From: Anodontia alba
Taxonomy: Eukaryota > Mollusca > Bivalvia > Lucinida > Lucinidae
Assembly: GCA_964016985.1 (NCBI GenBank)
Contig: OZ024835.1
Span: forward strand, 62,828,828-62,892,827
DNA length: 64,000 nucleotides
Reading direction: 5' to 3'
Position numbers and translations under genes: made by a program. The notes beneath the pieces were generated by a model. The model saw only the letters and a list, made by a program, of their open reading frames with translations, was not told where the DNA came from and did not search any database. Position 1 is the stretch's first letter, and each line of letters opens with the position of its first letter. Shown here in pieces: positions 1-11,593 of the stretch.

Positions 1-974
1 AGGTTTCATTTGCCAATTAAGATCCACCGCTGAGTCCGTCCCATGTGCCACTGGTGGTAGAGGAGGTGAGTTTGTAGAGAAGTGAGTACAGGTGTCAATG
101 GATGACAAAATTACAGAACTCGCTGATGTGTACAAACAATGTAGCATTTGTGGTTGTGACTACAAAAAAAAAACAACAAAAAAAAAAAAAACAAAAAAAA
201 AACACTACAGCTCGACAAAATTTGTGGATTGGGTGTGATACACCAGATTGTAAATACTGGGTCCATATCAACTATATGCTAGGAACCTAAACCCTTAAAC
301 AAATCTTTTGTCAGCAAAATCCCTTTTAACTGTCAAATTCACAGATAAAGGATTAACTTTAATTAAATAATATTACCATTAAAAATGTCTGTGTCATCTT
401 TTTTCAGATATCTCCTACAGGGTTTGAACTACTTCTTGGTAAAAAGAAAGCAGTTTTTTTTCTTTCCAAGCCGTTCTTTATATCCAAACTTGCTTTAAAT
501 TCTCAGCTTCGTCAGTTATCTTCAATTTGCTAATCAAACATAAATCGACATGTATATATACAATAACATGAAAATTTGGAAACTGGATCAACAGTTAATT
601 TTCTTAATTCAGCAGAAGTTTATTTAATTATTTTAAGTGATTATGTACTTTTCAAATAATACTTTATTAACATTATATCATATTAAAATCTTAGTAAAAT
701 TATTTTATTATGAAATGATTTTCAATGTACATATTTTAGGGTTAAATTTAAACGCTCTGATATTAATAAACTAAAGTAACAAAGTTAAGGTCTACTTGAC
801 AACAGTACAACTGTGAACTGCATTAGCGTCCTTTCATACCTGTATTCATATCTGTATCAAATTAAGACATTATTACATTTTCAGAACTAATGATCCAAAC
901 ATATATTTCTGCTGCTCGATAGGACCGCCTTATTATGAGATTATAAAGAGAAGCTATGACATCTGTTTATGTGT
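1..974. other. AT-rich non-coding DNA
   Basis: No coding or repeat family was recognised here. The open frame at 102-290 is a lysine-rich reading of A-runs around 168-203 and is not credible as a gene. The stretch ends at a perfect palindrome. Confidence 0.4.
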
Positions 975-1070
975 CAAAAATTATTGTAATAAAGCAAATA
1001 TGGTAAACAACACTTTTATTACATATAAAAAGTGTTGTTTACCATATTTGCTTTATTACAATAATTTTTG
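975..1070. repeat. Perfect 43-bp palindrome with 10-nt loop
   Basis: The left arm 975-1017 and right arm 1028-1070 are exact reverse complements, separated by a 10-nt A/T loop. The arms are AT-rich and non-coding. A perfect hairpin of this length suggests a recent foldback or MITE insertion, or an inverted duplication. No target-site duplication was resolved. Confidence 0.85.
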
Positions 1071-1116
1071 TGTAAAAATTGGATTTGATAAAATTTATTC
1101 TTACAACAGACATATT

Positions 1117-1247
1117 TTTCAAAATTTATTCAAAAGTTAATCAGGTCATCTACTCATCATTACCAATCAATTCACCGAGTTTCAAGGCACTAGCTCCAAT
1201 AGTGTTTTTTTTTTTTTTTTTTTTTTTTTTTGAATATTTTGCTGAAG
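1117..1247 (+). repeat. ~155-bp tandem repeat unit, left part
   Basis: This segment (TTAATCAGGTCATCTACTC, then GAGTTTCAAGGC) recurs at 2457-2545 and 2620-2695. A long T-run (about 1204-1231) lies in it. It is separated from the other units by the Penelope-like element, which appears to have inserted into the array: the unit breaks off after ATATTTTGCTG near 1247 and resumes near 2400 with ACAAGGGAAAAATGCC. Confidence 0.6.
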
Positions 1248-2400
1248 TAGTTGCGGTCATGGTACCTAAGCCGTAATCCAAACTCATAAATCCATAAACG
1301 AATGATGAATCAGAATGGTCAGACCAACAAACATGGACCCCAGAATAAAGGGTGTAATCAGGCGTCCGCGGATAGTTAGCATTACTTGGTAAGCAAGCTT
1401 CGCCCACCATGCCCATAGGCCTGAACGAAAGAAAATATCGGTAGAAGCGTATGTCCGGGATTTGGGAAGACTATTTATGGCGCGTCACTGGCAAAAACAT
1501 CAGAAAAAAATCTGGAAACTGCCACATTGTAGGGATTGACCAGATCATAATGTCTCCCATAGAACTTCTTAAGTGTTGCTACCAGTTTGGTTGTTTGATA
1601 CCCCTAGCTCAACAACTTTGTAGTGAGCACTTTCCCACGCTCCATGAAGTCCTGATAATTTGAACAGGTTCTGGCATAACGGACTAACTGTGAAACGTAA
1701 ACGCCGTATGCTGTTGCAGAAGGAATATTACTGCTCAGGAATGGAAAGTTAACAATGGGAAAATTGAAGTCATCCCGTTTGTCGTAAAGCCTAGTAGTAA
1801 GCTTTCCTTTGTCAATGTAGAGATAACAATCCAAGTATGAGGAGGAGGCTGCAGTCTCCGTTGTTTCCTTTATTTCAAGTTCACGTGGATAGATGAATTC
1901 AAAATACTCTGCAAATTTTGTGTTTTTCAGAGACAATACATCATCTATATATCTGTAGGTGAACTTGAATAATTGTGCGAGGTGTTTCCTGCCTGCATGG
2001 AGGACACTTTGTACAAACTCCGCCTCATACGAGTGTAAAACCAAGTCGGCAAGTAACGGTGCACAGTTAGTACCCATCGGTATGCCGATTGTTTGCTGAA
2101 ATATCCGTCCGCCGAACACCACAAAAGTATTGTCGATTAGATATTCCAGCATCTTTATGACATCTGCATCTGAGTATTTTTGTGGCGCATCAGATTGATC
2201 CCGAACGAAATATGTGTCTTTGTAGCCAATGACAACATACTGAAATCGACGATAAAACACTGGTTGATAATTTCCTTTAATTTAGATTTCAATTTATCAT
2301 GGGTAATAGTATTGTAAGGAGTACAGAAATCGAAAGATTTTTATACTGTTGACGGAATGAAGAGATTGTGCCTTTAGGTTTTCTAAAAGCTAAAAGGTTT
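1247..2400 (-). mobile_element. Penelope-like element insertion, 5'-truncated
   Basis: The extent is estimated from where the surrounding ~155-bp tandem repeat stops and restarts. The RT pseudogene and a ~230-bp 3' untranslated part (1247-1474) lie between. The 3' side abuts a sequence that, read on the minus strand, ends in a long A-run, but that run may belong to the target repeat. Confidence 0.5.
1475..2395 (-). pseudogene. Penelope-like reverse transcriptase, broken
   Basis: This is the C-terminal two thirds of a reverse transcriptase of Penelope-like type. The uninterrupted piece 1604-2260 shows GIPMGTNCAPLLADLVL (template-grip region), the catalytic box YRYIDDVLSL, and the downstream block YDKRDDFNFPIVNFPF then YGVYVSQLVRYAR. 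Two lesions are visible. An in-frame TAG at 1604-1606 stands where homologues have a sense codon, and the frame then stays open to a TAA at 1475-1477. A one-base frameshift near 2253 separates the upstream block, which still reads THDKLKSKLKEIIN on the same strand. No GIY-YIG endonuclease is seen. It should encode RNA-templated DNA synthesis for a retroelement but is inactive here. RT identity is secure; the Penelope-like assignment is from memory of the family. Confidence 0.75.
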
Positions 2401-2720
2401 TCTACAAGGGAAAAATGCCCAAAATTATAAAGGGCCATAACTAATGAAGTAGTTTTCAGAATTTATTCAAAAGTTAATCAGGTTATCTACTCATCACTAC
2501 CAATCTATTCATCAAGTTTCAAGGCTCTAGCTTCAATAAATTTTGAGATATTTTGCTGACAAGGGAAAAATGCCAAATTTACAAAGGGCCATTACTCATG
2601 AAATATATTTTTTTTTTCATTATTTATTCAAATGTTAATCAGGTCATCTACTCATCATTACCAATCAATTCACCAAGTTTCAAGGCTCTAGCTCGAACAC
2701 TTAGATTGTTTGTAAATATG
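2396..2720 (+). repeat. ~155-bp tandem repeat, two units
   Basis: AAGGGAAAAATGCC starts at 2406 and 2561, giving a 155-bp period. Each unit has GGGCCAT(A/T)ACT then the ATCAGGT(T/C)ATCTACTCATCA block. Same family as the segment at 1117-1247. Confidence 0.7.
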
Positions 2721-3083
2721 TTGAGTTTTCAACTTTTGCTGATCCACATTACTGCTTCTTGGCGTTTTTTGTATCCTCTCTTCTATCATCCAAAAATTCT
2801 AAACAGCAGTTGTATTTAAGAAATCGCATATTTTGAAAGGGTTTATCGGCCGAGAGGATAACCATTATATAGTAAGAAAAGACTTTTTGGCAAACATTAC
2901 TTCTAAAACAAGAAACGTTTTTCTATCCTACTGATGTGTTCTTATTATGCAATATATATTTATGATACCCAGATTTTGTTCTAAAACCATGGGAGTTGCT
3001 ACAAAGCATGTAGTTATGTTTCATTATAACTCACTAGTAATGGTCAGGAGTGTAACATTTATTGGCGTTGTACACATGTTAGA
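2721..3083. other. Non-coding, nothing recognised
   Basis: AT-rich sequence without a supported gene or repeat match in the window. Confidence 0.3.
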
Positions 3084-3389
3084 AGCCGGCCTCGGTGGCT
3101 CAGTTGGATGCGCCGTCCGACTGGAGACCAGGAGGTCGCGGGTTCAACCCACGCCGAGGTCGGCAACATTCTTTCGTGGAGATTGATCATGAAATATTTT
3201 CTACGGTCATTCTCTCCCTTCCGCTGATTCAAGAAGGGCAGTTGTCAGTTTCTGGCGAAAGAATATGCACAATACTGGTTAACCGCTTGGAGAACTAAGC
3301 CTGCCCAGTAAACGTGTGGTTAGGTAAACTGACCGCGCTCGACATGACCCCATTGGGTTGACTGGGCCGTAAAACCTCAACACAAACAA
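3084..3389 (+). mobile_element. tRNA-headed SINE (RUDI-like V-SINE), copy 1
   Basis: The head starts GCCGGCCTCGGTGGCTCAGT, carrying a pol III A box (TGGCTCAGTTGG), and has a B box GGTTCAACCC about 30 bp on. A conserved body and a tail ending CCTCAACACAAACAAA follow. It is flanked by a 12-bp target-site duplication ACACATGTTAGA at 3072-3083 and 3390-3401, showing retroposition. The layout resembles the molluscan V-SINE RUDI, named from memory. A 67-codon open frame through the body (3095-3298) recurs in all full copies. Confidence 0.85.
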
Positions 3390-3401
3390 ACACATGTTAG
3401 A

Positions 3402-4241
3402 TTTTAGGCTTGTTTAGTCATAATATTGTTTGTTTGTGCTAGTTATTCTTCTGTACCATAATAGTTACTGTCCTGAATGATATTTTAATACTTATTAAAT
3501 CCAATAACTTGGATGATAAGTCCTATTCATTAGATACTATCAGAATTTGGAAAAATGTTTCTAGGTTATCTTATGAAATAAACCTGATAATAGAAACATC
3601 ACACTTGTCTTTGGCAGTATTGAATAGATATTTATTAGCCTTAAATGTATCCAGATAGTTTCTGATCACCTTTTTTTGTGATCGGAACATTCCCATATTC
3701 TGATAACCCCTTAAAATGCTCACGAGTGTAACTAACAGTCTATAACGTTTGTATTATATACAATGTTTTTGTCATTTTACTTGCTTTTGTTGCAAGTTTG
3801 AGTTAAACGTTCTGTTAAGCTTTCATGCCTTAGTGGGAAACAGCAATTTTATTGTTATTTAGTCACTAACCAACAAATACTTTGTCTATAAGATCTGTAA
3901 TTTACACTGCAATACATAATTTTTGCCACAAACAAAAATAAAGAAAAATCCAAATTTGGAAGTAGTTCTAGCATTTTCCATCTTCTGAACGTCAAATTCA
4001 CATTCTAAAATGCTTCAAGGTGCTTCAATAGTACTCTTCATTTTTTCAAGACAAATAATTCTTCTTTTTTAAAACCACTTACAATGCTCAGGGGTGTAAA
4101 ATTTTCAAACAATTTAGCATATATGAACCAATAGTGTTTGGTTTCCATGGCAACATTAAATTAAAAAAAAAAGGATTATATAATGACAATTCTCTAAAGC
4201 TACTCAAGCAGTAGGAGTCTAATTTGGTAGATATATTAAAT
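3402..4241. other. Non-coding, AT-rich
   Basis: No gene recognised. Short tracts such as CCATGGCAAC near 4150 hint at a relation to the foldback element that follows. Confidence 0.3.
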
Positions 4242-4570
4242 GGAAAAGGGCAATTGAAAATAGCTAAAAGTCTGCCAGTCTACGTCTTGGTTTGGTTGCC
4301 ATGGCAACAGAAAGTTCCCATAGACTTATAATGAGAAAATGGTTAAATTGCATTTTCTCCATAACCATTGAAGTGATGTGAGCCATATTTGGCAGTTATG
4401 ACCATTGGATGATTAACAGCCAAATATGGTTCAAATCACTTCCCTGGTTATGGAGAAATTACAATTTAACCATTTTCCCATTATAAGTTTATGAAGCTTT
4501 CTGTTGCCATGACAACCAAACCAATTGGCAGATCACCATAATTTTAGCTATTTTAAAGGCCCATTACCAA
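4242..4570. mobile_element. Foldback (MITE-like) element
   Basis: Arms 4289-4393 and 4419-4522 are inverted copies at roughly 85-90 percent identity. They share GGTTTGGTTG(C/T)CATG at the outside and CATATTTGGC at the loop side. Weaker complementarity (AATAGCTAAAA) extends outward to about 4242 and 4570. No coding capacity. Probably a non-autonomous DNA transposon. Confidence 0.65.
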
Positions 4571-5113
4571 GCAACATTCTTACCATGTTAGGGACAAGAC
4601 GCTTGAATGGCTTTGGGGGAGTTGTCGTTTGAAAGTGTTAACGGACAACCGGACAGATGGACGGGGGCGACAGTCAAAAAGTGATCACTATAGCTCATCC
4701 TCAGGTGTGGTAAAAAGTTAAGGATAAATTCGTACATTCAATCATATCAAATGGAAAAAATACATTTTACTATTTCATATCTAATTCTGCAACTCCTGAA
4801 AAGCTCGAGAATCTTTCAAAAATCTTAAAAAAGTAATTAAATAAAAGTTTAAAAAAAAAGTTTTATTCTATATAAATTCCCCTTCAGATTCCTGAAATTC
4901 AATGTATCTAGAGACTTTTCAAGCAGAAAAGAGGCACTGCCAAGAATGTTTACTTTTTACCTTCAATGTCACATTTTTGAACATGCCAATTTACTTATTG
5001 TATAATCAGAACTTTGTTCAAAAGTAATGATTGTGTGAAATTATTAACAATGATAACATGCATTAAAATGCTCAAATCTTTTTTTTTATTCAAGACAATT
5101 CTCTTCTTCTTAA

Positions 5114-5116
<3 letters not shown>
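4571..5116. other. Non-coding, AT-rich
   Basis: No gene or recognised element. Runs into the GT microsatellite. Confidence 0.3.

Positions 5117-5166
<50 letters not shown>
5117..5166 (+). repeat. (GT)25 microsatellite
   Basis: Uninterrupted GT dinucleotide run. It produces a Cys-Val repeat in the overlapping open frame, which is not a gene. Confidence 0.95.
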
Positions 5167-5167
<1 letters not shown>

Positions 5168-5290
5168 GCCAATTCTCGCCAGATAAGAATGTTTGTAAAC
5201 AGCGAGTAAAATTATCATTTCAGCATTCCATAGTAATTGTTATCGTTCAACTACACATTTATCTGCTGAAAAAAAGTCCCGTGAAACGCT

Positions 5291-5442
5291 GCATCATATC
5301 TGACGAAAAGATATATTATTTTGTAATAAAGTTCTAAGAAAATACCAGCAGTGCACCCCGCCACCCGCATCATATCTGACGAAAAGATATATTATTTTGT
5401 AATAAAGTTCTAAGAAAATACCAGCAGTGAACCCCGCCACCA
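5291..5442 (+). repeat. Two-copy 76-bp direct tandem repeat
   Basis: GCATCATATCTGACGAAAAG begins at 5291 and again at 5367. The units differ by about one base. A C-run (about 5455-5473) follows. Confidence 0.9.
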
Positions 5443-5490
5443 CCCCGCTGCCCGCCCCCCCCCCCCCCCCCCCAATACACACAGTTTACT

Positions 5491-5688
5491 TATGAGCCAG
5501 CGCACGACCAGCGAAGACTTAGATCAGCATGCGCATCTGCGCAGTCTGATCAGTCTTCGCTGATCGCATTACAGGTTTCGGGCTATCCAAAGAGGGATGA
5601 ACAAGAACCCTTGCCATACTGGCTGGATGTTCAGGCTGATCTGAGTCTTTGCTGGTCACACAGAGGTTTTGCCGTGCGCTAGCTCATA
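5491..5688. mobile_element. MITE-like inverted-repeat element, GATCAG family
   Basis: The left end TATGAGCCAGCGCACGACC and right end GTGCGCTAGCTCATA are inverted. The inner arms pair GACCAGCGAAGACTTAGATC with GATCTGAGTCTTTGCTGGTC. The core contains GCGCATCTGCGCAGTCTGATCAG. That motif recurs at 8138-8279 and 9288-9850 and heads every unit of the array at 55.5-57.9 kb. No ORF; non-autonomous. Confidence 0.65.
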
Positions 5689-5769
5689 TATAGACAGGTA
5701 TGCAACTGGATGACAGGTACATGCGAGACAAACAACCAGGCTGACAACAAAAGCAATTTTGCGTCCTTC

Positions 5770-5876
5770 CCCAGTCAGCATTCTATGTAAATCTATATCG
5801 GGCCGTCATCGGCCCGTCAGGGTAGCTGACGGGCCGATGACGGCCCGATGTAGATTTACGTAGAATGCTAGCTGGG
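5770..5876. mobile_element. 107-bp near-perfect hairpin element
   Basis: Two 51-nt arms (5770-5820 and 5826-5876) flank a 5-nt loop and differ at about four positions. The arms are GC-rich near the loop (CGGGCCGTCATCGGCCCGTC), unlike the AT-rich surroundings. GTCCT occurs just outside both ends (5763-5767 and 5876-5880) and could be a short target duplication. A tiny foldback transposon is the likeliest reading. Confidence 0.7.
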
Positions 5877-6019
5877 TCCTCAGCAGATATCATGTGAAAA
5901 CTGAATAATGAATATATAATACAGCACATTGGAGATAACACTGAGGTTACAAAAGTGGCAGGTCTGCACCGTACAACTAATAATTTTATTTGAAAAAAAA
6001 AAAGTGTTTATTTACAGTG

Positions 6020-6048
6020 TGTGTGTGTGGGGGGGGGGGGGGGGGGGG
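6020..6048 (+). repeat. GT tract followed by 20-G run
   Basis: Short GT run then an unbroken G homopolymer (6029-6048). G-quadruplex-prone, and its length is unreliable in assemblies. Confidence 0.9.
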
Positions 6049-6269
6049 AAGGGGAGGTAACTTCCTATATATGGCATAGTGCGGATGTGCGTGCCGAATG
6101 GCCCCCTTTTCAGCGCTGCCAAGTATATGATTAGCCCCTTTTTCAGGCAAAAGTATGTGACTGACCCCGTTACCTCCCCCCTCCTCACCCCCGAGAGCTT
6201 GTTTTACGAAATTTTAAGGAAAAAAAAAAAAAGAAAAGAAAACACCAGCAGATGACGTCTGAAATAAAC

Positions 6270-6377
<108 letters not shown>

Positions 6378-6472
6378 GGTGTTTCTGACCCCAAACTCCT
6401 TCAAGCCCAGTTCAGGCGCCGTCTGCTGGTGTTTTCTTAAAAGGGTCAGAACCAACCAGTTTATAATATATA

Positions 6473-6730
6473 CAGTGGTGACAGCGTTTTTCATGTCCAC
6501 GGAAACGCATGCAAAACGCTTTTTAACGGTTTGGAAACGCAGCGTTTCGACCACGTTTAAACGATCGTTTACAGTTTTAGCCAATCAGATCATCGTTTCT
6601 GAAACGTTTCAAGCGTTTCAAATATTAACCAATCACATTAGCGTTCGGAAAACGCTGTCATGGAAACCATGTCTGGTTTCAAACGTTTTAGCGTTTGCAG
6701 AGTTAGCCAATCAAAATCCCGCGGACTCAA
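6473..6730 (+). repeat. CCAAT/AAACG-rich terminal repeat, left copy
   Basis: The segment starts CAGTGGTGACAGCGTTTTTC and contains many AAACGCNN/CGTTT motifs plus three CCAATCA boxes near 6582, 6631 and 6706. A related segment lies inverted at 13555-13844, with its matching CAGTAGCGATTACGTTTTTC end outermost. The pair may be terminal inverted repeats of one ~7.4-kb element or two solo elements. The outer flanks are both TA repeats, so a target duplication cannot be judged. Open frames across it are not convincing. Confidence 0.6.
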
Positions 6731-6741
6731 TTTATTTTACA

Positions 6742-6773
<32 letters not shown>

Positions 6774-6890
6774 CCGATTTCACTTAATTATAATTGTTAT
6801 AAAATTAATAAAAATAATAGTCAAATAATTTTATGGAGACGAGTATCTGATGCAATAAACAGGAAATGTGTTTTGACGGAGAGTGATAGT

Positions 6891-7080
6891 GGCCGGACTC
6901 TGTAGCTCAGTCGGATGCGCTTCTGACTGGTGATCAGGAGTCGCGGGTTCGATGCTTGCCGGTGCAGTCAGGTAATAGTTGTTTGTTGCACACTATTTTC
7001 TCACCTGAGACAAACACTGGGTACATAAATATTTCGATTATGAATTACATCAAGTGGTATTAAAGCTACTTGATTATATT
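6891..7080 (+). mobile_element. tRNA-headed SINE of a second family
   Basis: The start GGCCGGACTCTGTAGCTCAG carries an A box (TAGCTCAGTCGG), with a B-box-like GGTTCGATGC after the expected spacing. The body differs from the four RUDI-like copies. The 3' end is uncertain (drawn near a CTACTTGATTA tract). A true tRNA is unlikely because the arms do not close into a clean cloverleaf. Confidence 0.6.
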
Positions 7081-8137
7081 GTATGCAATGATTAGACTCA
7101 CATCAATGAATGTAATATTTGTAATAATAATAATAATAACGATTACTAAACATATATTTTCAAGTCACGGTTTTGCAGATTAACATTTCACTGTACCCGC
7201 GTATACGGGGAGTTCCCTGTCCAAGATTGCGGCTAAGAAGCGGTTGGAAAAAATCTAGAGTAAATACATGTATTTCGTTATATTTTCCTTCCGCGATGAT
7301 TTAGGATGTTAGATGGTGGCAATTAGCTATTAAAGACACAATTTAGATTGCATAACACGCTAATGACCATAAACAGATAAAAATAAGTTCTTGTTGACTT
7401 TGGCCAACCTTATAGGTAGGGGCCTAATAAGGGGAAATTATTGACATTAGTAAAGTTTATGATTAAAACATAAAAACAGACAAGGTCGGTAATTTGGCGA
7501 AAGATTGGTGTGCATTTTTTTTCTTTTTATTCATTAAAATATAACTGGTTGTTTTTAATAAAATCGCCTCGCAAAGGCAGTTCTAATGAATACCCACAAC
7601 ATATTTTATGGATAAATTATGGATAAATTAACACTTGTGTCTTAATATGCTAGTTTATCATCAAATTCCCTCTTCTGCATAAATTTCCATTAGCACAATT
7701 TCAAAGCTTCGTCAAACTAAAAGATAGTCACTAAAAAGGGTATAATAAATAAATCCATTACTCAGGAAAAGCATAATTTTGGAGCACTTTTTTTTTCGCA
7801 AAGTCATTTAAGAATTATTTATCACGCTATGGGGCAGTTTCAGCAGACAAGAAATTAATAAGATTTTGTTTTTATATTTTTTTTTCTGAAAAATAGGATT
7901 TGAAATGTCAAATGCCATTTTACGGGAAATATAAGAACAAAATCTTTATTTTTCTTTCATTCCCAGCAATGAATAATGATAGGAATGCCTTTCAACTTCC
8001 AGTTAAGAATGATTGATTATTGACTTTTGAAAGTACTGGAAAACACGTTGTGTCTTAAAATGCAATATACAACGGAAAAGGAATTTAACAGTTTTTGGCA
8101 GAATCACTTTAATTCCTGCAAAAAAGAATGAACTTTC
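7081..8137. other. AT-rich non-coding with a MITE relic
   Basis: No gene seen. At about 7565-7606, CGCCTCG...GGCAGTTCTAATGAATACCCACAAC is a decayed half of the palindromic MITE found whole at 33763 and 42095. Confidence 0.4.
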
Positions 8138-8279
8138 AGTGAATATGTGGATCAGTCTGCACATCCCGCAATCTTATCGGTCTGTGTTTTTCTGGACGAA
8201 GAAGCAGTAGATCTTCTAGAGCGTGTGGTGAAGACTGATCAGACTGTGCAGACGTACAGGCTGATCTGAATATTCACTA
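8138..8279. mobile_element. Hairpin element of the GATCAG family
   Basis: AGTGAATATGTGGATCAGTC at the left end pairs with the inverse of GGCTGATCTGAATATTCACT at the right end. The inner part again carries GATCAG/CTGCGCA-type motifs. Imperfect arms, no ORF. Confidence 0.55.
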
Positions 8280-8365
8280 AACATACAGAGTTTGTAGAAA
8301 TAACTGTGTTTCAGAAAATTCAGTTTGCGCAATTGCAGAAAGTAAATATTCACATTTTAGGATAC

Positions 8366-8369
<4 letters not shown>

Positions 8370-8396
<27 letters not shown>

Positions 8397-8531
8397 TTTC
8401 CTATCAGTCTTATTATACAGTTCTCCATCAGTAGAATTAGGATCCAGTTTTTGAAGTGTTCTTATATAGTTTAAAAATAAGTAAATAAATAAATAAATAA
8501 ATAAGTAAATAGATAAATAAATAAATAAATG
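8370..8531 (+). repeat. Poly-T run and (AAAT)n microsatellite
   Basis: A 23-T run at about 8371-8393, then an AAAT/AAGT tetranucleotide repeat at about 8474-8531. Confidence 0.9.
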
Positions 8532-9287
8532 AGGTTCATTTGAGAAACTTTATGATCGATTTATGATTATGATCATATCTTGTATTTTTATGTTTCTCCT
8601 CCAGAAAATATATGGTTGGTACTCATTAAAATTACCTCTGTGAGGTGATTCTATTAAATATACACAACAAAATTATTTTAGTGGAAAAATGAAGACACAC
8701 ATCAATTATTATAAAATACTCTATGCTACATGAATCTGGAGTACTGTGCAATTAATGCGTATAATATCATGATATTTTCCAATTTTTATTTATTTACATA
8801 TTTTTTTTTTATTTATACTATCTCCTTTTTGTTCTTTCAAATGTTACATAATATTAGCCTGTGTATTTCTTAAGGAGGGTGAGGTATAGGAATACTCATT
8901 CCATGTATTGTTTATTGGAAGTTTTATGATATGCAGGTGCACTTCCAAATCTGTTTGGATGAGAAAAAAAAAAAAAAAAAAAGAAACATCATGCATAAAC
9001 AGATAATGCCTTAAAAGGATATATTGCTCGTATATTTGAAATTGACACACCAGACGTAATGTAAAAAAATATATATCGAAGAAGACTTACTTAAAAACTG
9101 CTAAGTCAGTTTTGAACAAATAAAAAAACAAAAAAAAAAACAAAAAAAAACAACAACATTTCAATTTCATCCATTCATCTTTGATATAAAGTCATTTTCA
9201 TTTTAAACTACCGAATACATGTAGATGCAAAGTAATTTTACCAATATTAAAAAAGAGGAATACATGAAAATATGTGATAAATATAGG
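8532..9287. other. AT-rich non-coding
   Basis: Only homopolymer-rich sequence was seen; the open frame at 8844-9050 runs through an A-run and is not supported. Confidence 0.3.
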
Positions 9288-9850
9288 GCATCCGCGCACT
9301 CTGATTTGCTTCGTAGCTGCTCATCTGTACATTGTCTTATTCGATACGATTTGCCAATAGTCTTGCACATATCTTCTAATATTTAACCTATTGTTAATGA
9401 ATGAACTCACCCACCCTATATACTGGAAGATTCTAATTTCGATTTTAGGTATGCCAGACTATGTTATGTAGAGAAACAAATGGTTGAACTATTTGCAAAT
9501 AGTGGATACCCTGATCAGACGTCACGTTCTGTGGCATCTGATCTAGGTCTCCACTGTTTGCCAATTACCCTTTTAGGAGTATCCAGATTACAATGTGCTA
9601 TAAATGCAACATTGATTAGTATGTTCATCCGTGCATTTTGATCTGATTCGTTGCAGTTCGTCTGTACAATTTTATTATCATTATTATTCGAAAGGATCTG
9701 CTGTTTCTCCAGTGCATCGTCTTCTAATATTTAAGTATAGGTTGCAATATGCAAAATACTAGATTAGAATGTGCATCCGCGCACTCTGCTCTGGGTCATT
9801 GCTGCTCGTCCATACATTTGATCTTCGTCTTCTAATATTAAAATATAGCG
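9288..9850 (+). repeat. Decayed repeats headed CATCCGCGCACTCTG
   Basis: Three related segments begin near 9288, 9622 and 9770. Each has (G)CATCCGNGCA(C/T)TNTG, then a TGCTCNTC(T/C)GTACA-type motif, and (except for spacing) CTTCTAATATTTAA. They appear to be diverged relatives of the array at 55.5-57.9 kb. Confidence 0.5.
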
Positions 9851-10172
9851 TTCTTAAGGTTAACAGCTTTGCATATACATGCCAAAAATGTTTTCATAGT
9901 GAGAATATACTTTCATGAAAGCCCTCCAGCAAGATATTTGCCGACTGTCCACATAATTGCCATGATGTGCACAGTGCATCGTATTCGAAAAATAATGGCC
10001 CAAACAAGTAAAAATGGACCTATTTATATTTTACAAATCTGATCAGTCTGTGTATTAGATGGATTATGAGCGATTCATGTATTACAGTATTTTATACTAA
10101 TGACCTGATCAGTGAACTGAGTGGACACCATTATGCACTAGACTGATCCACTCACTTTAATCTGAGTAACAC

Positions 10173-11593
10173 CTATGCTCAGAGGGACGTTTTCACTGGA
10201 TAAGGATCTAATGAAAGGATTAGTATTGGTGACACATAATTCTAACAATAAATTTCAGTAAAGCAGATCATCTGTTCCAGCACCATTTGTCTAAACGACA
10301 GTGTACATTTCATTTTAAAAAAAGGTGAGGGCGTGAGGGGAGGGACGTGAGGGGGAGGGGGGGGGGGAGGGAGAAATATTATTCAAAACAATAATGGCAA
10401 TTCACAGGTTCGACGTAGTTCAGACTGGTGTTGAAAATCTTTGATCTTGATCCTGCTGCGCAAGCTGATCTGGTTTGATCGGTACTGGTTGAATATATAT
10501 TAGCCCCTTTGAATAGAAATAAGAAATGACCTTTTGATATTTGAGAACAGCTTAGACCAAGGTGAACCGGCATTTCCGCGCAGTCTGATCGTGCTCTACA
10601 CATATCACCAACAGAATGGATTATGTCAACGATTCATTGTCCAGTTGAACCTTTATCACTCTCTGGGCTAACTCAGCAGACGGCAAATTCATGACCTCTT
10701 TTCTTATTTTCTCCCGTAAAACAGGTTTAACATTTCACGCAAATCTCCACTGAAGACAATTTGCAGGGAAAGTGAAGTCCTGTGGAGATAATATGTATGA
10801 AAAGCCGACACCTGTTTTCAGGATAACATAAGAAAAATACTTCAAAATGTCATCAACTGAACATTCTGTACATTTCATGCAAATTGTCTTGAATAGAGAC
10901 AACTGGCATGAAATGTCAAATCCTGTTTTCTGGAAAAACGAAGAAAATGTCATCACTTTGTTGTCTGCTGAATAAACAGAGTGGTAAAGGTTAACATTTA
11001 ACCTGCTTTGTTTAGATATAAGCAGATGATATTATTATTATTATTATTTTTTTTTTTTGATGTGAAAAGAGTTTAACTCACTTTAATTTGGAGACCCAAA
11101 ACAGGCTATTGGAAAACAGTGCAGATCCAGATCAGACACTGCAAAATGCGGCATTTGATCAGGGTAGCCATTGTTTGCACAGTTCAGTCATTTTTCGCTA
11201 GGATTATCTAAATCACATAACCTGACATGCCTAACATTGAATTAGACTCTTCCAATATAGAGTGTGGGGGAGTCTATTTGGACATATATACTCTTGTTGC
11301 ATCTTTTCACCTTTTCCCATGATGCTGTCAAATTGTGCTACATGGAAGACAAATAAAGAACTAAACTTGTATAAGTTTTATCTCTGGCATTTTTACTTAT
11401 GGGATTATTTCCTATGACATTTTACCAGGTAGCCTCTGGCATAATAATAATAAATAAATAAAAATAAAATAAAAATAAAATAAAAATAAAATAAAAAAAA
11501 AAATAAATAAAAATAAAATAAAATATAAAAGTAAGGTAAATAAAATAAATAAATATTTTCTTGGTTAAGGCATTCTGATATTGTCAAACCATA
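10173..11593 (+). repeat. 1.42-kb sequence duplicated across the gap, copy 1
   Basis: Reads base for base like 11794-13213 apart from one base in a G homopolymer near 10345. It contains two to three diverged units with GCAAATT...AAATGTCATC and an AAATA-rich simple repeat (11443-11540). Minus-strand frames inside it recur in copy 2 only because the sequence is duplicated. Confidence 0.9.

Noticed and set aside
102..290. 62-codon lysine-rich frame
   Set aside because: Produced by A-runs; no domain, and composition follows the homopolymer.
3084..3165. tRNA gene with A and B boxes
   Set aside because: Part of a retroposed SINE with target-site duplication; the 3' half does not close a cloverleaf.
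3095..3298. Conserved 67-codon protein shared by four loci
   Set aside because: It is the body of a SINE read in one frame; reported as a SINE instead.
6891..6975. tRNA gene
   Set aside because: Boxes present but the arms do not pair cleanly and a non-tRNA body continues; treated as a SINE head.
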